Assembly: GCA_023473545.1 (NCBI GenBank)
Contig: JAMCXO010000004.1
Coordinates: 1 to 12,459, forward strand
Length of the DNA: 12,459 bases
Reading direction: 5' to 3'
Source of the DNA: JAMCTM01 sp023473545
GTDB lineage: Bacteria > Patescibacteriota > Microgenomatia > Levybacterales > UBA12049
The notes below the pieces were generated by a model. The model was not told where the DNA came from. It made no database searches and saw only the letters and a program-made list of their open reading frames with translations. The position numbers were made by a program, and so were the translations under genes. Every line of letters begins with the position of its first letter. Positions within the stretch are counted from its first letter, which is position 1. Positions 6,233-12,459 of the stretch are shown piece after piece.

Positions 6233-6751
6233 ATGGCAAAAAGTCTTAACAGGGTTCAGTTAATAGGCAATTTGACCCGGGATCCGGAACTTCGTTATAC
6301 ACCGTCGGGTTCGGCGGTTTGCTCATTCGGCTTGGCAACAAACAGAACCTGGACAAGTGATGACGGGCAAAAACACGAAGAGGCGGATTTTCACCGAATT
6401 GTTGCATGGAATAAACTGGCCGAGCTGTGTTCGCAATTTTTACTTAAAGGCAGGAAGGTATATGTGGAGGGCCGGCTTTCAACCAGGAACTGGACAACCC
6501 AAGATGGCCAGCCCCGCTCAACAACAGAGGTGATTATAGACGATATGATCCTTCTTGATTCTAAAAAACAGGCGGAAGAAGATAATGATACCTCCGCGGA
6601 CAGGGAAATAAACGATAAGGAAAATTTAACTAAAGAAAATCTGAAACCTTCGAAAGACAAAAAAGAAAAGGAAGAACCGGAGGGATTAAAGGAAGATTCG
6701 GAAGAAAAAGATGAACATGAGGAAGTTGCGCCCGATGACATTCCCTTTTAA
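6233..6751 (+). CDS. ssb: Single-stranded DNA-binding protein
   Basis: Coats single-stranded DNA in replication, recombination and repair and recruits partner proteins through its C-terminal tip. 172 residues. The OB fold covers about 4-108: NRVQLIGNLTRDPELRYTPS, FHRIVAWNKLAE (53-64) and GRKVYVEGRLSTRNW (73-87) are typical. A highly charged Lys/Glu linker (about 111-165) leads to the acidic tip DDIPF (168-172), the standard partner-binding tail. AAAAAGG just before the ATG is a short Shine-Dalgarno. It is the middle gene of rpsF-ssb-rpsR, 6 bp after rpsF and 12 bp before rpsR. Confidence 0.97.
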   Translation: MAKSLNRVQLIGNLTRDPELRYTPSGSAVCSFGLATNRTWTSDDGQKHEEADFHRIVAWNKLAELCSQFLLKGRKVYVEGRLSTRNWTTQDGQPRSTTEVIIDDMILLDSKKQAEEDNDTSADREINDKENLTKENLKPSKDKKEKEEPEGLKEDSEEKDEHEEVAPDDIPF

Positions 6752-6763
6752 GAGAAGGATTTT

Positions 6764-7006
6764 ATGAAAAAAAGATCATTTGCCAAAAGGCCAAGAAAAA
6801 ATATTAAAATCGGAGAGTGTTTTTTTTGCAAAGAGAAAAAAAACCCATGGTTCTCCGACTACGAGATTTTAAGAAGATTTATAACAGACAGGGGGAAAAT
6901 AATAGGCAGAACAAGGTCTGGTGTCTGCGCCAAGCATCAGCGAAAACTTACCCGTTCTGTTAAACAGGCAAGGCATTTGGCTTTATTGCCTTTCAGGGCG
7001 CTCTAG
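6764..7006 (+). CDS. rpsR: 30S ribosomal protein bS18, zinc-ligand (C+) form
   Basis: Binds 16S rRNA together with bS6 on the platform. 80 residues. C19 and C22 (ECFFCKEKK) together with C55 and H58 (GVCAKHQR) form a likely four-ligand zinc site; many S18 proteins have lost it. The core YEILRRFITDRGKIIGRTRSG and the C-terminal ARHLALLPF are typical of the family. AAGGA (6755-6759) lies 4 bp before the ATG and is the best Shine-Dalgarno in this operon. In most bacteria rplI (bL9) follows; here a processing protease follows after 28 bp. Confidence 0.96.
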   Translation: MKKRSFAKRPRKNIKIGECFFCKEKKNPWFSDYEILRRFITDRGKIIGRTRSGVCAKHQRKLTRSVKQARHLALLPFRAL

Positions 7007-7034
7007 AATTTATTATCCTCACCTTTAATTAGAT

Positions 7035-8300
7035 ATGAAAGTGAAGTCTTTACAGCTAATCTTAGTTGTTACGGTAGCCTTTTTGGCCGGTTATTATTTT
7101 GGAATTACAAAGGTTAAGTTTGATTGGAACCATTACGTGCCCCAGGTTGGCATTATCAATAAAGAACCTCCGTCAGATATCAAAAATGTTGATTTTTCCA
7201 TGTTTTGGACTGTTTGGCGCGACATTAACACCTCGTATTACAACAAGAAGGCCGTGGATCCGACAAGGCTTTTAGACGGGGCTATCTCCGGCATGGTTTC
7301 CTCGCTAAATGATCCCTTTACTATGTTTTTGCCTGCCAATAAGAATGCGGATTTTAAATCCGTAATGGCAGGGCAGTTTGATGGGATAGGAGCGGAATTG
7401 TCCATGGTTGATAAATCAATTATAGTGGTAGCTCCTTTGGATGGCTCTCCGGCAGAAAAAGCCGGCATAAAAGCAGGCGATATCATTACTAAGGTTAACG
7501 GGCAAAGCACCGCGGGCTTAAGCCTTGGGCAGGCGGTTTCGGAAATAAGAGGACCGAAAGGCAAACCGGTTGTGTTAACGGTTATTCATAAAGGCAGCAA
7601 GAAGGCATCCGATATAAGAATAATCAGGGATACAATTACAGTCAAGAGTGTTTATGGATGGGTAAAGAAAATAAAAGACATAGACAGTATATCGCAAGCG
7701 CTAAAAAACGGATCTGCCAAGAACGATGAAATTGCCTATATCCGCCTGTCCCAGTTTGGAGACAATACCAACCGCGACTGGCTTGCCCTGGTTAACAAAC
7801 TTGATCTTCAGATTAAAAAAGACAAAAACTTTAAAGGTGTTGTTTTGGACCTCCGTAATAATCCTGGCGGCTACCTGAGCGACGCTACCTTTATAGCCTC
7901 GGAATTTATCAAAAGCGGGGTGGTTGTTTCCGAGGAAAAAGGCAATGGAGAAAAAACCAATCTCAACGTATCAAGGCATGGTTTACTGACAAATGTTCCG
8001 GTAGCGGTACTAATTAACGGAGGATCCGCCTCGGCATCGGAGATTGTGGCCGGGGCGCTTCGCGACCATAAACGGGCAATACTGGTGGGCGAAAAATCTT
8101 TCGGCAAGGGAACAGTGCAGGAGGCGCTGGATTTAGGCAACGGTGCCGGACTGCATTTAACAATTGCGAAATGGCTAACCCCGAATGGCACTTGGGTCAA
8201 TAAGAAAGGCTTAACCCCGGATTTTACCGTTTCCTTAAACAGCAAAGATCCGTCCCATGATACACAGCTTGAAAAGGCGATTGAGGAGCTGATAAAATAA
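7035..8300 (+). CDS. C-terminal processing protease (S41 family, PDZ domain), membrane-anchored
   Basis: Serine protease of the Ctp/Prc type that cleaves exported proteins near their C-termini, outside the cytoplasmic membrane. 421 residues. A single N-terminal hydrophobic segment (about 6-23) acts as signal anchor; a PDZ domain lies at about 110-195 (GIGAELSMV..SPAEKAGIKAGDIITKVNG); the catalytic domain follows. GGSASASEI (329-337) holds the likely nucleophile S333, with general base K358 and Q362 in GEKSFGKGTVQ; the spacings of 25 and 29 match the S/K/Q triad of B. subtilis CtpB. The conserved LDLRNNPGGYL strand is present. It starts 28 bp after rpsR and runs almost into the next protease gene (4 bp gap), so it is probably part of the ribosomal operon transcript. 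The start shows no clear ribosome-binding site. Confidence 0.93.
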   Translation: MKVKSLQLILVVTVAFLAGYYFGITKVKFDWNHYVPQVGIINKEPPSDIKNVDFSMFWTVWRDINTSYYNKKAVDPTRLLDGAISGMVSSLNDPFTMFLPANKNADFKSVMAGQFDGIGAELSMVDKSIIVVAPLDGSPAEKAGIKAGDIITKVNGQSTAGLSLGQAVSEIRGPKGKPVVLTVIHKGSKKASDIRIIRDTITVKSVYGWVKKIKDIDSISQALKNGSAKNDEIAYIRLSQFGDNTNRDWLALVNKLDLQIKKDKNFKGVVLDLRNNPGGYLSDATFIASEFIKSGVVVSEEKGNGEKTNLNVSRHGLLTNVPVAVLINGGSASASEIVAGALRDHKRAILVGEKSFGKGTVQEALDLGNGAGLHLTIAKWLTPNGTWVNKKGLTPDFTVSLNSKDPSHDTQLEKAIEELIK

Positions 8301-8304
8301 TCCT

Positions 8305-9450
8305 ATGCGAAGGCTTATTTTACTAGTCACAGTTCTGATTATAATTTTATTCGCCTTCTCCGCGGTTTCCAAGTATGTACCTTCTGTCTCTCGTTATCTT
8401 AAACCCAAGATCTCTCAGGTGCCGAGGGAAAGGGTAAAGGTTGTAACAGAGGAATCGGTGGTGATTAACGCGGTTAAAAAGGTTGGCCCCTCTGTTGTGA
8501 CAGTGGTAGAAAAGACATCGCCTCAAACCCAAACGCCTTACCAGCTCGGTCCGTTTTCGTTTTTTTTCCAGCCGCAGCCTGGTCAAAGCCAGCAGCCTGT
8601 TAGCATTGGTTCGGGATTTATAGTATCCGCAAGCGGCCTGATTGTCACAAACAAACATGTGGTGTCGGATGTGGGGGCAAAGTATGAGGTTATAACAAAC
8701 GATGACAAAAAATATGATGTAGCGAAAATCTATCGGGATCCTCTTAATGATATAGCTATTGTTCAAATAAATCCGAAGAATCATCCTTCCAAAAAACTGA
8801 TACCCTCCCCTTTGGGTAGTTCATCGCATCTGCAGGTTGGTCAGTTCGTGATAGCCATCGGGACGGCCTTAGGCCAGTTTAGGAATACGGTTACAACAGG
8901 CGTTATTTCGGGCTTGGGAAGAGGCATAACCGCCGGAAGTGAATTTCAGGGCTATGTTGAAAGACTCGATAATGTAATCCAGACAGACGCGGCGATCAAT
9001 CCCGGTAATTCGGGAGGACCGCTTGTTGATTCCTCATCTCAAGTGATCGGCATTAATACGGCAATCGCCCAAAACGGCCAGAATATCGGCTTTGCCATCC
9101 CCATAAATGTTATCAGAGACAGCTTAAAAAATTTTAACGAGCATGGCCGGTTTGAAAGGCCGTATCTTGGCGTTGCCTATAAAATGCTTAACCAACAGGT
9201 GGCGCTTCTTAACAATGTGCCGGAAGGAGCCTATATTGAGGATGTTGTGTCAGGATCTCCGGCCGATAAGGCGGGGATTCGAAGCGGCGATATTATTATT
9301 AAGATAGATAACGCAAGAATCACAGGCAAAAATGAGCTCTCAAGCGTAATAGAGAATAAAAAAGCAGGCGACACAATCACTATAACTTTCTGGAGGGACC
9401 AGAAAACGCAAACAGTAACTACAGCCCTTGTTGCCGCCCCAACCCAGTAA
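8305..9450 (+). CDS. HtrA/Deg-type trypsin-like serine protease with one PDZ domain
   Basis: Envelope quality-control protease. 381 residues: an N-terminal hydrophobic anchor (about 4-22), a linker, a chymotrypsin-fold domain (about 50-270) and one PDZ domain (about 280-375). The catalytic triad is complete: H118 in TNKHVVS, D149 in NDIAIVQ and S236 in GNSGGPL. A Gln/Pro/Phe-rich stretch (73-98) lies in the region that forms loop LA in HtrA proteins. A single PDZ and a retained anchor resemble DegS/HtrA1-like forms more than two-PDZ DegP. It starts 4 bp after the processing protease, so the two are coupled; both are anchored proteases with PDZ domains and may act on the same extracytoplasmic substrates (inference). 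Confidence 0.94.
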   Translation: MRRLILLVTVLIIILFAFSAVSKYVPSVSRYLKPKISQVPRERVKVVTEESVVINAVKKVGPSVVTVVEKTSPQTQTPYQLGPFSFFFQPQPGQSQQPVSIGSGFIVSASGLIVTNKHVVSDVGAKYEVITNDDKKYDVAKIYRDPLNDIAIVQINPKNHPSKKLIPSPLGSSSHLQVGQFVIAIGTALGQFRNTVTTGVISGLGRGITAGSEFQGYVERLDNVIQTDAAINPGNSGGPLVDSSSQVIGINTAIAQNGQNIGFAIPINVIRDSLKNFNEHGRFERPYLGVAYKMLNQQVALLNNVPEGAYIEDVVSGSPADKAGIRSGDIIIKIDNARITGKNELSSVIENKKAGDTITITFWRDQKTQTVTTALVAAPTQ

Positions 9451-9458
9451 TATTATTA

Positions 9459-9487
9459 TTGTAAACCTTTTAAATAATTGCTAAGCT
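9459..9487 (+). promoter_or_regulatory. Promoter of the antiporter gene, extended -10, predicted leaderless
   Basis: TTGTAA (9459-9464), a 17-bp spacer, then TAAGCT (9482-9487) preceded by TGC. Six bases follow before the GTG at 9494, so position +1 falls on the G of the start codon. The segment TTGCTAAGCTAAA is nearly the same as TTGCTAAGATAAA at the pyrG promoter. Confidence 0.6.
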
Positions 9488-9493
9488 AAAAAG

Positions 9494-11131
9494 GTGGACA
9501 GTGTTTTTTTTGAAATAACAGTCATCATTTTGGCGGCATCGGTTGTGGCTGTCTTATTTCAGTTTCTCCGCCAGCCGCCTATTTTGGCTTATATCTTAGC
9601 CGGAATAATTATTGGTCCTTTTGGACAGGTTCAATTTCACGATCAGGAAATTATTAAATCCTTTGGGGATTTCGGCATCACGTTGCTCCTTTTTACTCTG
9701 GGACTCGAGCTCTCGTTTAGGGAACTAAGATCCATCGGCAAAAAAACCTTTATCATAGGCCTTTCCCAAATGATAATAACCTGGATCTTGGGTTACGGGA
9801 CAGCTGTTCTTTTGGGTTTTAACCATATTATTTCTTTATATATCGGCGTGGCGCTTACGTTTTCCTCAACAATTATTATCGTCAAACTTCTATCGGATAA
9901 AAAGGATCTTACCAGCCTCTACGGTAAATTATCCATCGGACTTTTATTGATGCAGGATTTCGCGGCAATCTTTGTCTTAATGCTTCTTTCCTCAATTGGC
10001 TCATCTTCGTTTATCGGCCTTGAAAGTTTTTTAATGGTTTTTCTGAAAGGGATTATTATCCTTGGTATTGTTATTGCCTTCAGCAAAATTATTCTGCCTT
10101 TGATACTTAAAAGAATTGCTAAATCCAGGGAAACCCTTTTTCTTTTTAGCCTGGCGTTCGTATTCAGTATTTCCTTTATTATCAGCTCTCCTCCAATAAA
10201 CTTCCCCATTGAAATAGGGGGTTTTCTGGCAGGGGTTGCCCTTGCCAACTCAAATGAAAACTTCCAGATAATCGCCATGGCTTCCTCTTTGCGCGATTTT
10301 TTCATCACCATATTTTTTGTAGTTTTGGGTATGGGACTTTTTATCAACCACTTTATCGCGCTTTTAATCCCTGCCTTAGTTCTTTCTTTCTTTGTTTTAC
10401 TGGTAAAACCCCTTATAGCAATGGTTGTTATGGGTTTAATTGGCTATGGAAGACGAACTTCCTTTTTGGTTGGTCTTAACATCTCCCAGATTTCTGAGTT
10501 TAGTTTGATTATTGTTTTTTTGGCGTACAGTCTTAAACTTATTGATGAAACCACGGTTTCTCTTTTAACCCTTGTTGGTGTTATTACCTTTACTGTTTCT
10601 GCTTATCTCATTCTTTACGGTAATGCCTTATATAATTTATTAAATCCCATTCTTGGTATTTTTGAAAAGAGGGAGCCAATTGAGCGCGATTCGAGGCATG
10701 ACACACTATCCCAATTTTCTAATCACGTGGTTTTGATCGGGGCGCACAGGATGGGCGAAAGTATACTTTTTGCCCTTAAGAAACATGGGGAAAAGGTGGC
10801 GGTTGTGGATTTTAATCCCGATATTGTGGAAAAACTTAGAAAAAGGGGCACCTTAAGCGTTTTTGGCGATATCGCGGATTTAGACATACAGGATAGGGTG
10901 GCAATGCAAAATGCCAGGCTTGTTATTTCGACTGTCCCTGATATTGCCGATAACATCGCCCTTATTAAAAACATTAAGCACTCCAAACACAAAACAAAAA
11001 TAGTCGTTTTAGGACAAAATAAGGAAGAATCAGAAAAGCTCTATAAGGCTGGAGCGGATTATGTAGTTATGCCCCACGTGGTAGGAGGCATGCATATCGC
11101 CAAGATGATACAGGAGAATAAGTTTGGATAG
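9494..11131 (+). CDS. CPA2-family cation:proton antiporter with C-terminal RCK/TrkA-N domain (Kef-like)
   Basis: Integral membrane exchanger of K+ or Na+ for H+. 545 residues. The membrane domain (about 1-385) has a dozen hydrophobic segments and family motifs: ALTFSSTIIIVKLLSDKKDL near 117-136, LLLMQDF with the conserved Asp, and the repeated GLNISQISEFSLII stretch. After a short linker a nucleotide-binding RCK N domain runs from residue 410: VVLIGAHRMGESI, then VVDFNPD and FGDIADLD. The glycine-rich loop reads GAHRMG instead of the common GxGRxG. The protein ends after the TrkA-N fold, so the TrkA-C domain and longer tail of KefB/KefC are absent. The GTG start has its promoter (9459-9487) directly upstream. 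The gene's TAG abuts the TAG of prfA on the other strand. The ion cannot be told from sequence. Confidence 0.92.
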   Translation: MDSVFFEITVIILAASVVAVLFQFLRQPPILAYILAGIIIGPFGQVQFHDQEIIKSFGDFGITLLLFTLGLELSFRELRSIGKKTFIIGLSQMIITWILGYGTAVLLGFNHIISLYIGVALTFSSTIIIVKLLSDKKDLTSLYGKLSIGLLLMQDFAAIFVLMLLSSIGSSSFIGLESFLMVFLKGIIILGIVIAFSKIILPLILKRIAKSRETLFLFSLAFVFSISFIISSPPINFPIEIGGFLAGVALANSNENFQIIAMASSLRDFFITIFFVVLGMGLFINHFIALLIPALVLSFFVLLVKPLIAMVVMGLIGYGRRTSFLVGLNISQISEFSLIIVFLAYSLKLIDETTVSLLTLVGVITFTVSAYLILYGNALYNLLNPILGIFEKREPIERDSRHDTLSQFSNHVVLIGAHRMGESILFALKKHGEKVAVVDFNPDIVEKLRKRGTLSVFGDIADLDIQDRVAMQNARLVISTVPDIADNIALIKNIKHSKHKTKIVVLGQNKEESEKLYKAGADYVVMPHVVGGMHIAKMIQENKFG

Positions 11132-11986
11132 CTAAGAAACTAAGGGCAAGTTTCCAGCTAAAATTGATTCTAAATTATGCCAGGACTTGTTAAACCTGTG
11201 GTCTGTTAGTCTGTCTTGGGGAAAATTATAGGTCTTTATTTTTTCAGCCCTTTGCCCCTGGCCCACCTGGGTTGATTTAAGAGATGCTATCTGATTTTGT
11301 TTTTTTGCAATCTCCATTTCCCAAATTTTAGCGCGGAGCTCCTCCATTGCCAAATCCCTGTTTTGGGCCTGGGAGCGCTCGGTTTGACAGGTAACAACAA
11401 TACCTGTCGGGGTATGTCTGATTCGAACCGCTGTAGACACTTTATTGACATTCTGTCCTCCATGGCCTCCGGATCTGAATGCCTCAAATTCAATATCGTC
11501 CGGATTGATATGCAAATCTATATCCTCAAGCTCCGGCAGAACCGAAACAGTCGCGGTTGAGGTATGAACCCGGCCTCTTTTTTCGGTTTTTGGTATTCTT
11601 TGCACCCGATGGACCCCTGCCTCATACTTAAATTTAGCAAACGCGTTTCCGCCTGATATTTTTATAACATTTTCGTCCAGGTTTTCTAAAGAGTATCCTT
11701 CCTTTTGAGAAAAGCGCTGATACATGCGGAGAAGCTCCTTTGCCCAAATCTTTGCCTCTTCTCCTCCCGCCGCTCCTTTTACTTCGAGAATGACATTTTT
11801 TGAATCTAGAGAATCTTCCTTGCTTGGCGCGGAAGACAAACCTTCTTCAAGCTGTTTTTTTTGTTCACTTAGAGTTTCTAATTCTTTCCTGGCTAAGGGT
11901 TCAAGGTCAGGATCTAAAAGCAGATTCTTCGCTTCTTCGATTTTTGTCTCCAGTTCCCTAAGGGTTACCAATCTGTAATCGTCCAT
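11132..11986 (-). CDS. prfA: Peptide chain release factor 1, N-terminally shortened
   Basis: Reads UAA/UAG in the ribosomal A site and triggers release of the finished protein. 284 residues against about 360 in E. coli. The GGQ release motif is at 176-178 (GGHGGQNVN) and the RF1-type PxT codon-recognition motif reads PKT at 132-134 (E. coli PAT at 188-190). The offset shows that roughly the first 56 residues of domain 1 are missing, and about 19 residues are also missing at the C-terminus. The short N-terminus is not a start-call error: an in-frame TAA lies four codons upstream and a Shine-Dalgarno AGGA sits directly before this ATG. RF2 lacks the PxT motif, so RF1 is the better name. It lies 5 bp after rpmE in an rpmE-prfA operon. 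The stop abuts the converging antiporter gene. Confidence 0.93.
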   Translation of the reverse strand: MDDYRLVTLRELETKIEEAKNLLLDPDLEPLARKELETLSEQKKQLEEGLSSAPSKEDSLDSKNVILEVKGAAGGEEAKIWAKELLRMYQRFSQKEGYSLENLDENVIKISGGNAFAKFKYEAGVHRVQRIPKTEKRGRVHTSTATVSVLPELEDIDLHINPDDIEFEAFRSGGHGGQNVNKVSTAVRIRHTPTGIVVTCQTERSQAQNRDLAMEELRAKIWEMEIAKKQNQIASLKSTQVGQGQRAEKIKTYNFPQDRLTDHRFNKSWHNLESILAGNLPLVS

Positions 11987-11991
11987 TCTTC

Positions 11992-12291
11992 CTATTTAAG
12001 CTGAGCGAGCATTTCGCGAAGTGTCTTCGGCTGGTCATCTTTTCTCTTTCTGTCATCAATTTTTTTAAGCCTACTTACCTTATAGGCAGATGCCTTTGTT
12101 TGTCTTTGCTGGAATTTCTGAATTCTCGAAGCGCTGTCTACAAATTTCTGCTCACCGGTATAAAACGGATGGCATTTATCGCACAGTTCCACATGAATAA
12201 CAGGTACGGTTGACCCAATTGTAAATATATTGCCGCAGGAACAGATAACCTTCGTGTCGTTAAAATATTGCGGATGGATGTTCGTTTTCAT
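11992..12291 (-). CDS. rpmE: 50S ribosomal protein bL31, zinc-ligand form with C-terminal extension
   Basis: Bridges the large and small ribosomal subunits. 99 residues. The zinc site is C17, C19, C37 and C40 (CSCG and CDKC), so this is the C+ type. The opening MKTNIHPQY and HPFYTGEQKFVDSASRIQKF (41-60) match the family. Ordinary L31 ends near residue 66-70; here a basic tail continues to 99, ending PKTLREMLAQLK. It is the first gene of the rpmE-prfA operon, with promoter 12301-12329. The boundary of an IS lies only about 40-45 bp upstream of the start. Confidence 0.95.
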   Translation of the reverse strand: MKTNIHPQYFNDTKVICSCGNIFTIGSTVPVIHVELCDKCHPFYTGEQKFVDSASRIQKFQQRQTKASAYKVSRLKKIDDRKRKDDQPKTLREMLAQLK

Positions 12292-12300
12292 AACTTCCCT

Positions 12301-12329
12301 ATTATACCCTGTCGCGGTCTTTTATGCAA
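12301..12329 (-). promoter_or_regulatory. Promoter of rpmE-prfA
   Basis: On the minus strand TTGCAT (12324-12329), a 17-bp spacer and a perfect TATAAT (12301-12306). Nine bases follow before the ATG, so the predicted leader is about 3 bases and the AGGGA in this gap would be mostly lost from the mRNA. The -35 stands just outside the presumed IS end. Confidence 0.6.
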
Positions 12330-12338
12330 TCTTCAGTC

Positions 12339-12394
12339 TTACCTAATACAAAATGATACTGTAGAGAAACGATTACCTAACCGAAAGATGAGAC
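12339..12394 (+). repeat. Pair of direct repeats, inverted counterpart of the repeats at 113-170
   Basis: The copies begin at 12339 and 12373, both starting TTACCTAA and continuing to an ATGA-type core with AC at the end. Aligned by eye with the reverse complement of 149-170 (TTGCCTCATTAAAAATTG..), the first copy shows about 17 matches in 23 columns with one gap. These are likely transposase-binding sites. Confidence 0.6.
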
Positions 12395-12441
12395 AAATCA
12401 TCTGGTAAAAAAGAACGCGAATTGCCATACTAACTGGTGTC

Positions 12442-12459
12442 ATGCAAATTACTATGGAC
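12442..12459 (+). CDS. First codons of a gene running off the right edge (likely the IS transposase)
   Basis: ATG at 12442 gives MQITMD to the last base. It lies about 48 bp inside the IS-like repeats and points into the element, as a transposase gene would. No Shine-Dalgarno sequence is obvious. Six codons cannot identify a protein; the call rests on position only. Confidence 0.3.

Larger units (their letters stand above)
12334..12459 (+). mobile_element. 5' end of an insertion sequence (left IS end), outer boundary about 12333-12338
   Basis: Two direct copies of a TTACCTAA..ATGA.AC motif (12339-12359 and 12373-12394) are separated by 13 bp. They match, in inverted orientation, the double motif at 113-170, where the separation is 14 bp. 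After them an ATG (12442) opens a frame to the window edge. Together this looks like the promoter-proximal end of the same IS family whose distal end is at the left edge, in the same orientation. Confidence 0.6.

Noticed and set aside
6391..6741. Minus-strand Ser-rich frame of 116 codons opposite ssb
   Set aside because: It is the antisense of the Glu/Lys-rich SSB linker, which automatically yields Ser/Phe-rich translation.
8347..8784. Minus-strand frame of 145 codons opposite the HtrA gene
   Set aside because: The sense strand encodes a protease with a complete catalytic triad; the antisense product has no family features.
9451..9493. Intrinsic terminator between the HtrA gene and the antiporter gene
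   Set aside because: No GC-rich stem followed by a T-run is present; the sequence is AT-rich and better explained as a promoter.
11724..11978. Plus-strand frame of 84 codons opposite the 5' half of prfA
   Set aside because: Ser/Phe-rich antisense shadow of a charged helical segment of RF1, with no independent support.
1..12459. Composite transposon: two direct IS copies carrying 12 kb of cargo
   Set aside because: All genes between are core housekeeping functions in ordinary operons, with no resistance, toxin or accessory cargo. A break of the assembly or window at a repeated IS explains the edges more simply.

Overview
The window looks like a chromosomal piece of a Candidate Phyla Radiation (Patescibacteria) bacterium, most likely of the Microgenomates type. 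This rests on gene content, not on a database search: compact housekeeping genes at moderate-to-low GC, a divergent CTP synthase, a histidyl-tRNA synthetase with the LRYDxTVPLAR form of its substrate loop, a short release factor 1, a bL31 with a long basic tail, and an rpsF-ssb-rpsR operon with no rplI after it. The standard genetic code fits: TGA ends ychF at the place where the family normally ends.

Layout. Bases 1-175 hold the 3' end of a transposase-like gene and the end of an insertion sequence (IS). On the minus strand, 3645 down to 195, run NUDIX hydrolase, ychF (GTPase) and pyrG (CTP synthase); pyrG also has its own strong-looking promoter. A 203-bp divergent intergenic region (3646-3848) separates these from the plus-strand genes: an unrecognised membrane protein, hisS, then a tight run rpsF, ssb, rpsR, a C-terminal processing protease and an HtrA/Deg protease. 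Next comes a CPA2 cation:proton antiporter with its own promoter. This gene meets the minus-strand pair rpmE-prfA (bL31, release factor 1) stop to stop, with no base between. Bases from about 12334 to 12459 hold the opposite end of what appears to be the same IS family, with the first six codons of a gene.

How the genes work together. Most are core information-processing and nucleotide genes: CTP supply, ribosomal proteins bS6, bS18 and bL31, SSB, HisRS, RF1, and the ribosome-associated ATPase/GTPase YchF. Two membrane-anchored PDZ proteases and the antiporter are envelope functions. None of it looks like cargo, so the IS ends at both edges are better explained by an assembly or window break at a repeated IS than by a composite transposon.

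Most unusual points. (1) Matching double subterminal repeats occur at both edges in opposite orientation. (2) YchF carries an in-frame Ser-rich insert bounded by a 12-bp perfect inverted repeat, and a separate 5 x 7-bp tandem repeat inside its coiled-coil region. (3) Several promoters sit so close to the start codon that the mRNA should be leaderless, most clearly for pyrG and the antiporter, which share nearly the same sequence at the -10. (4) RF1 lacks roughly the first 56 residues of the family. I found no tRNA, rRNA, CRISPR array, riboswitch or convincing intrinsic terminator, and no gene-free stretch longer than about 210 bases.
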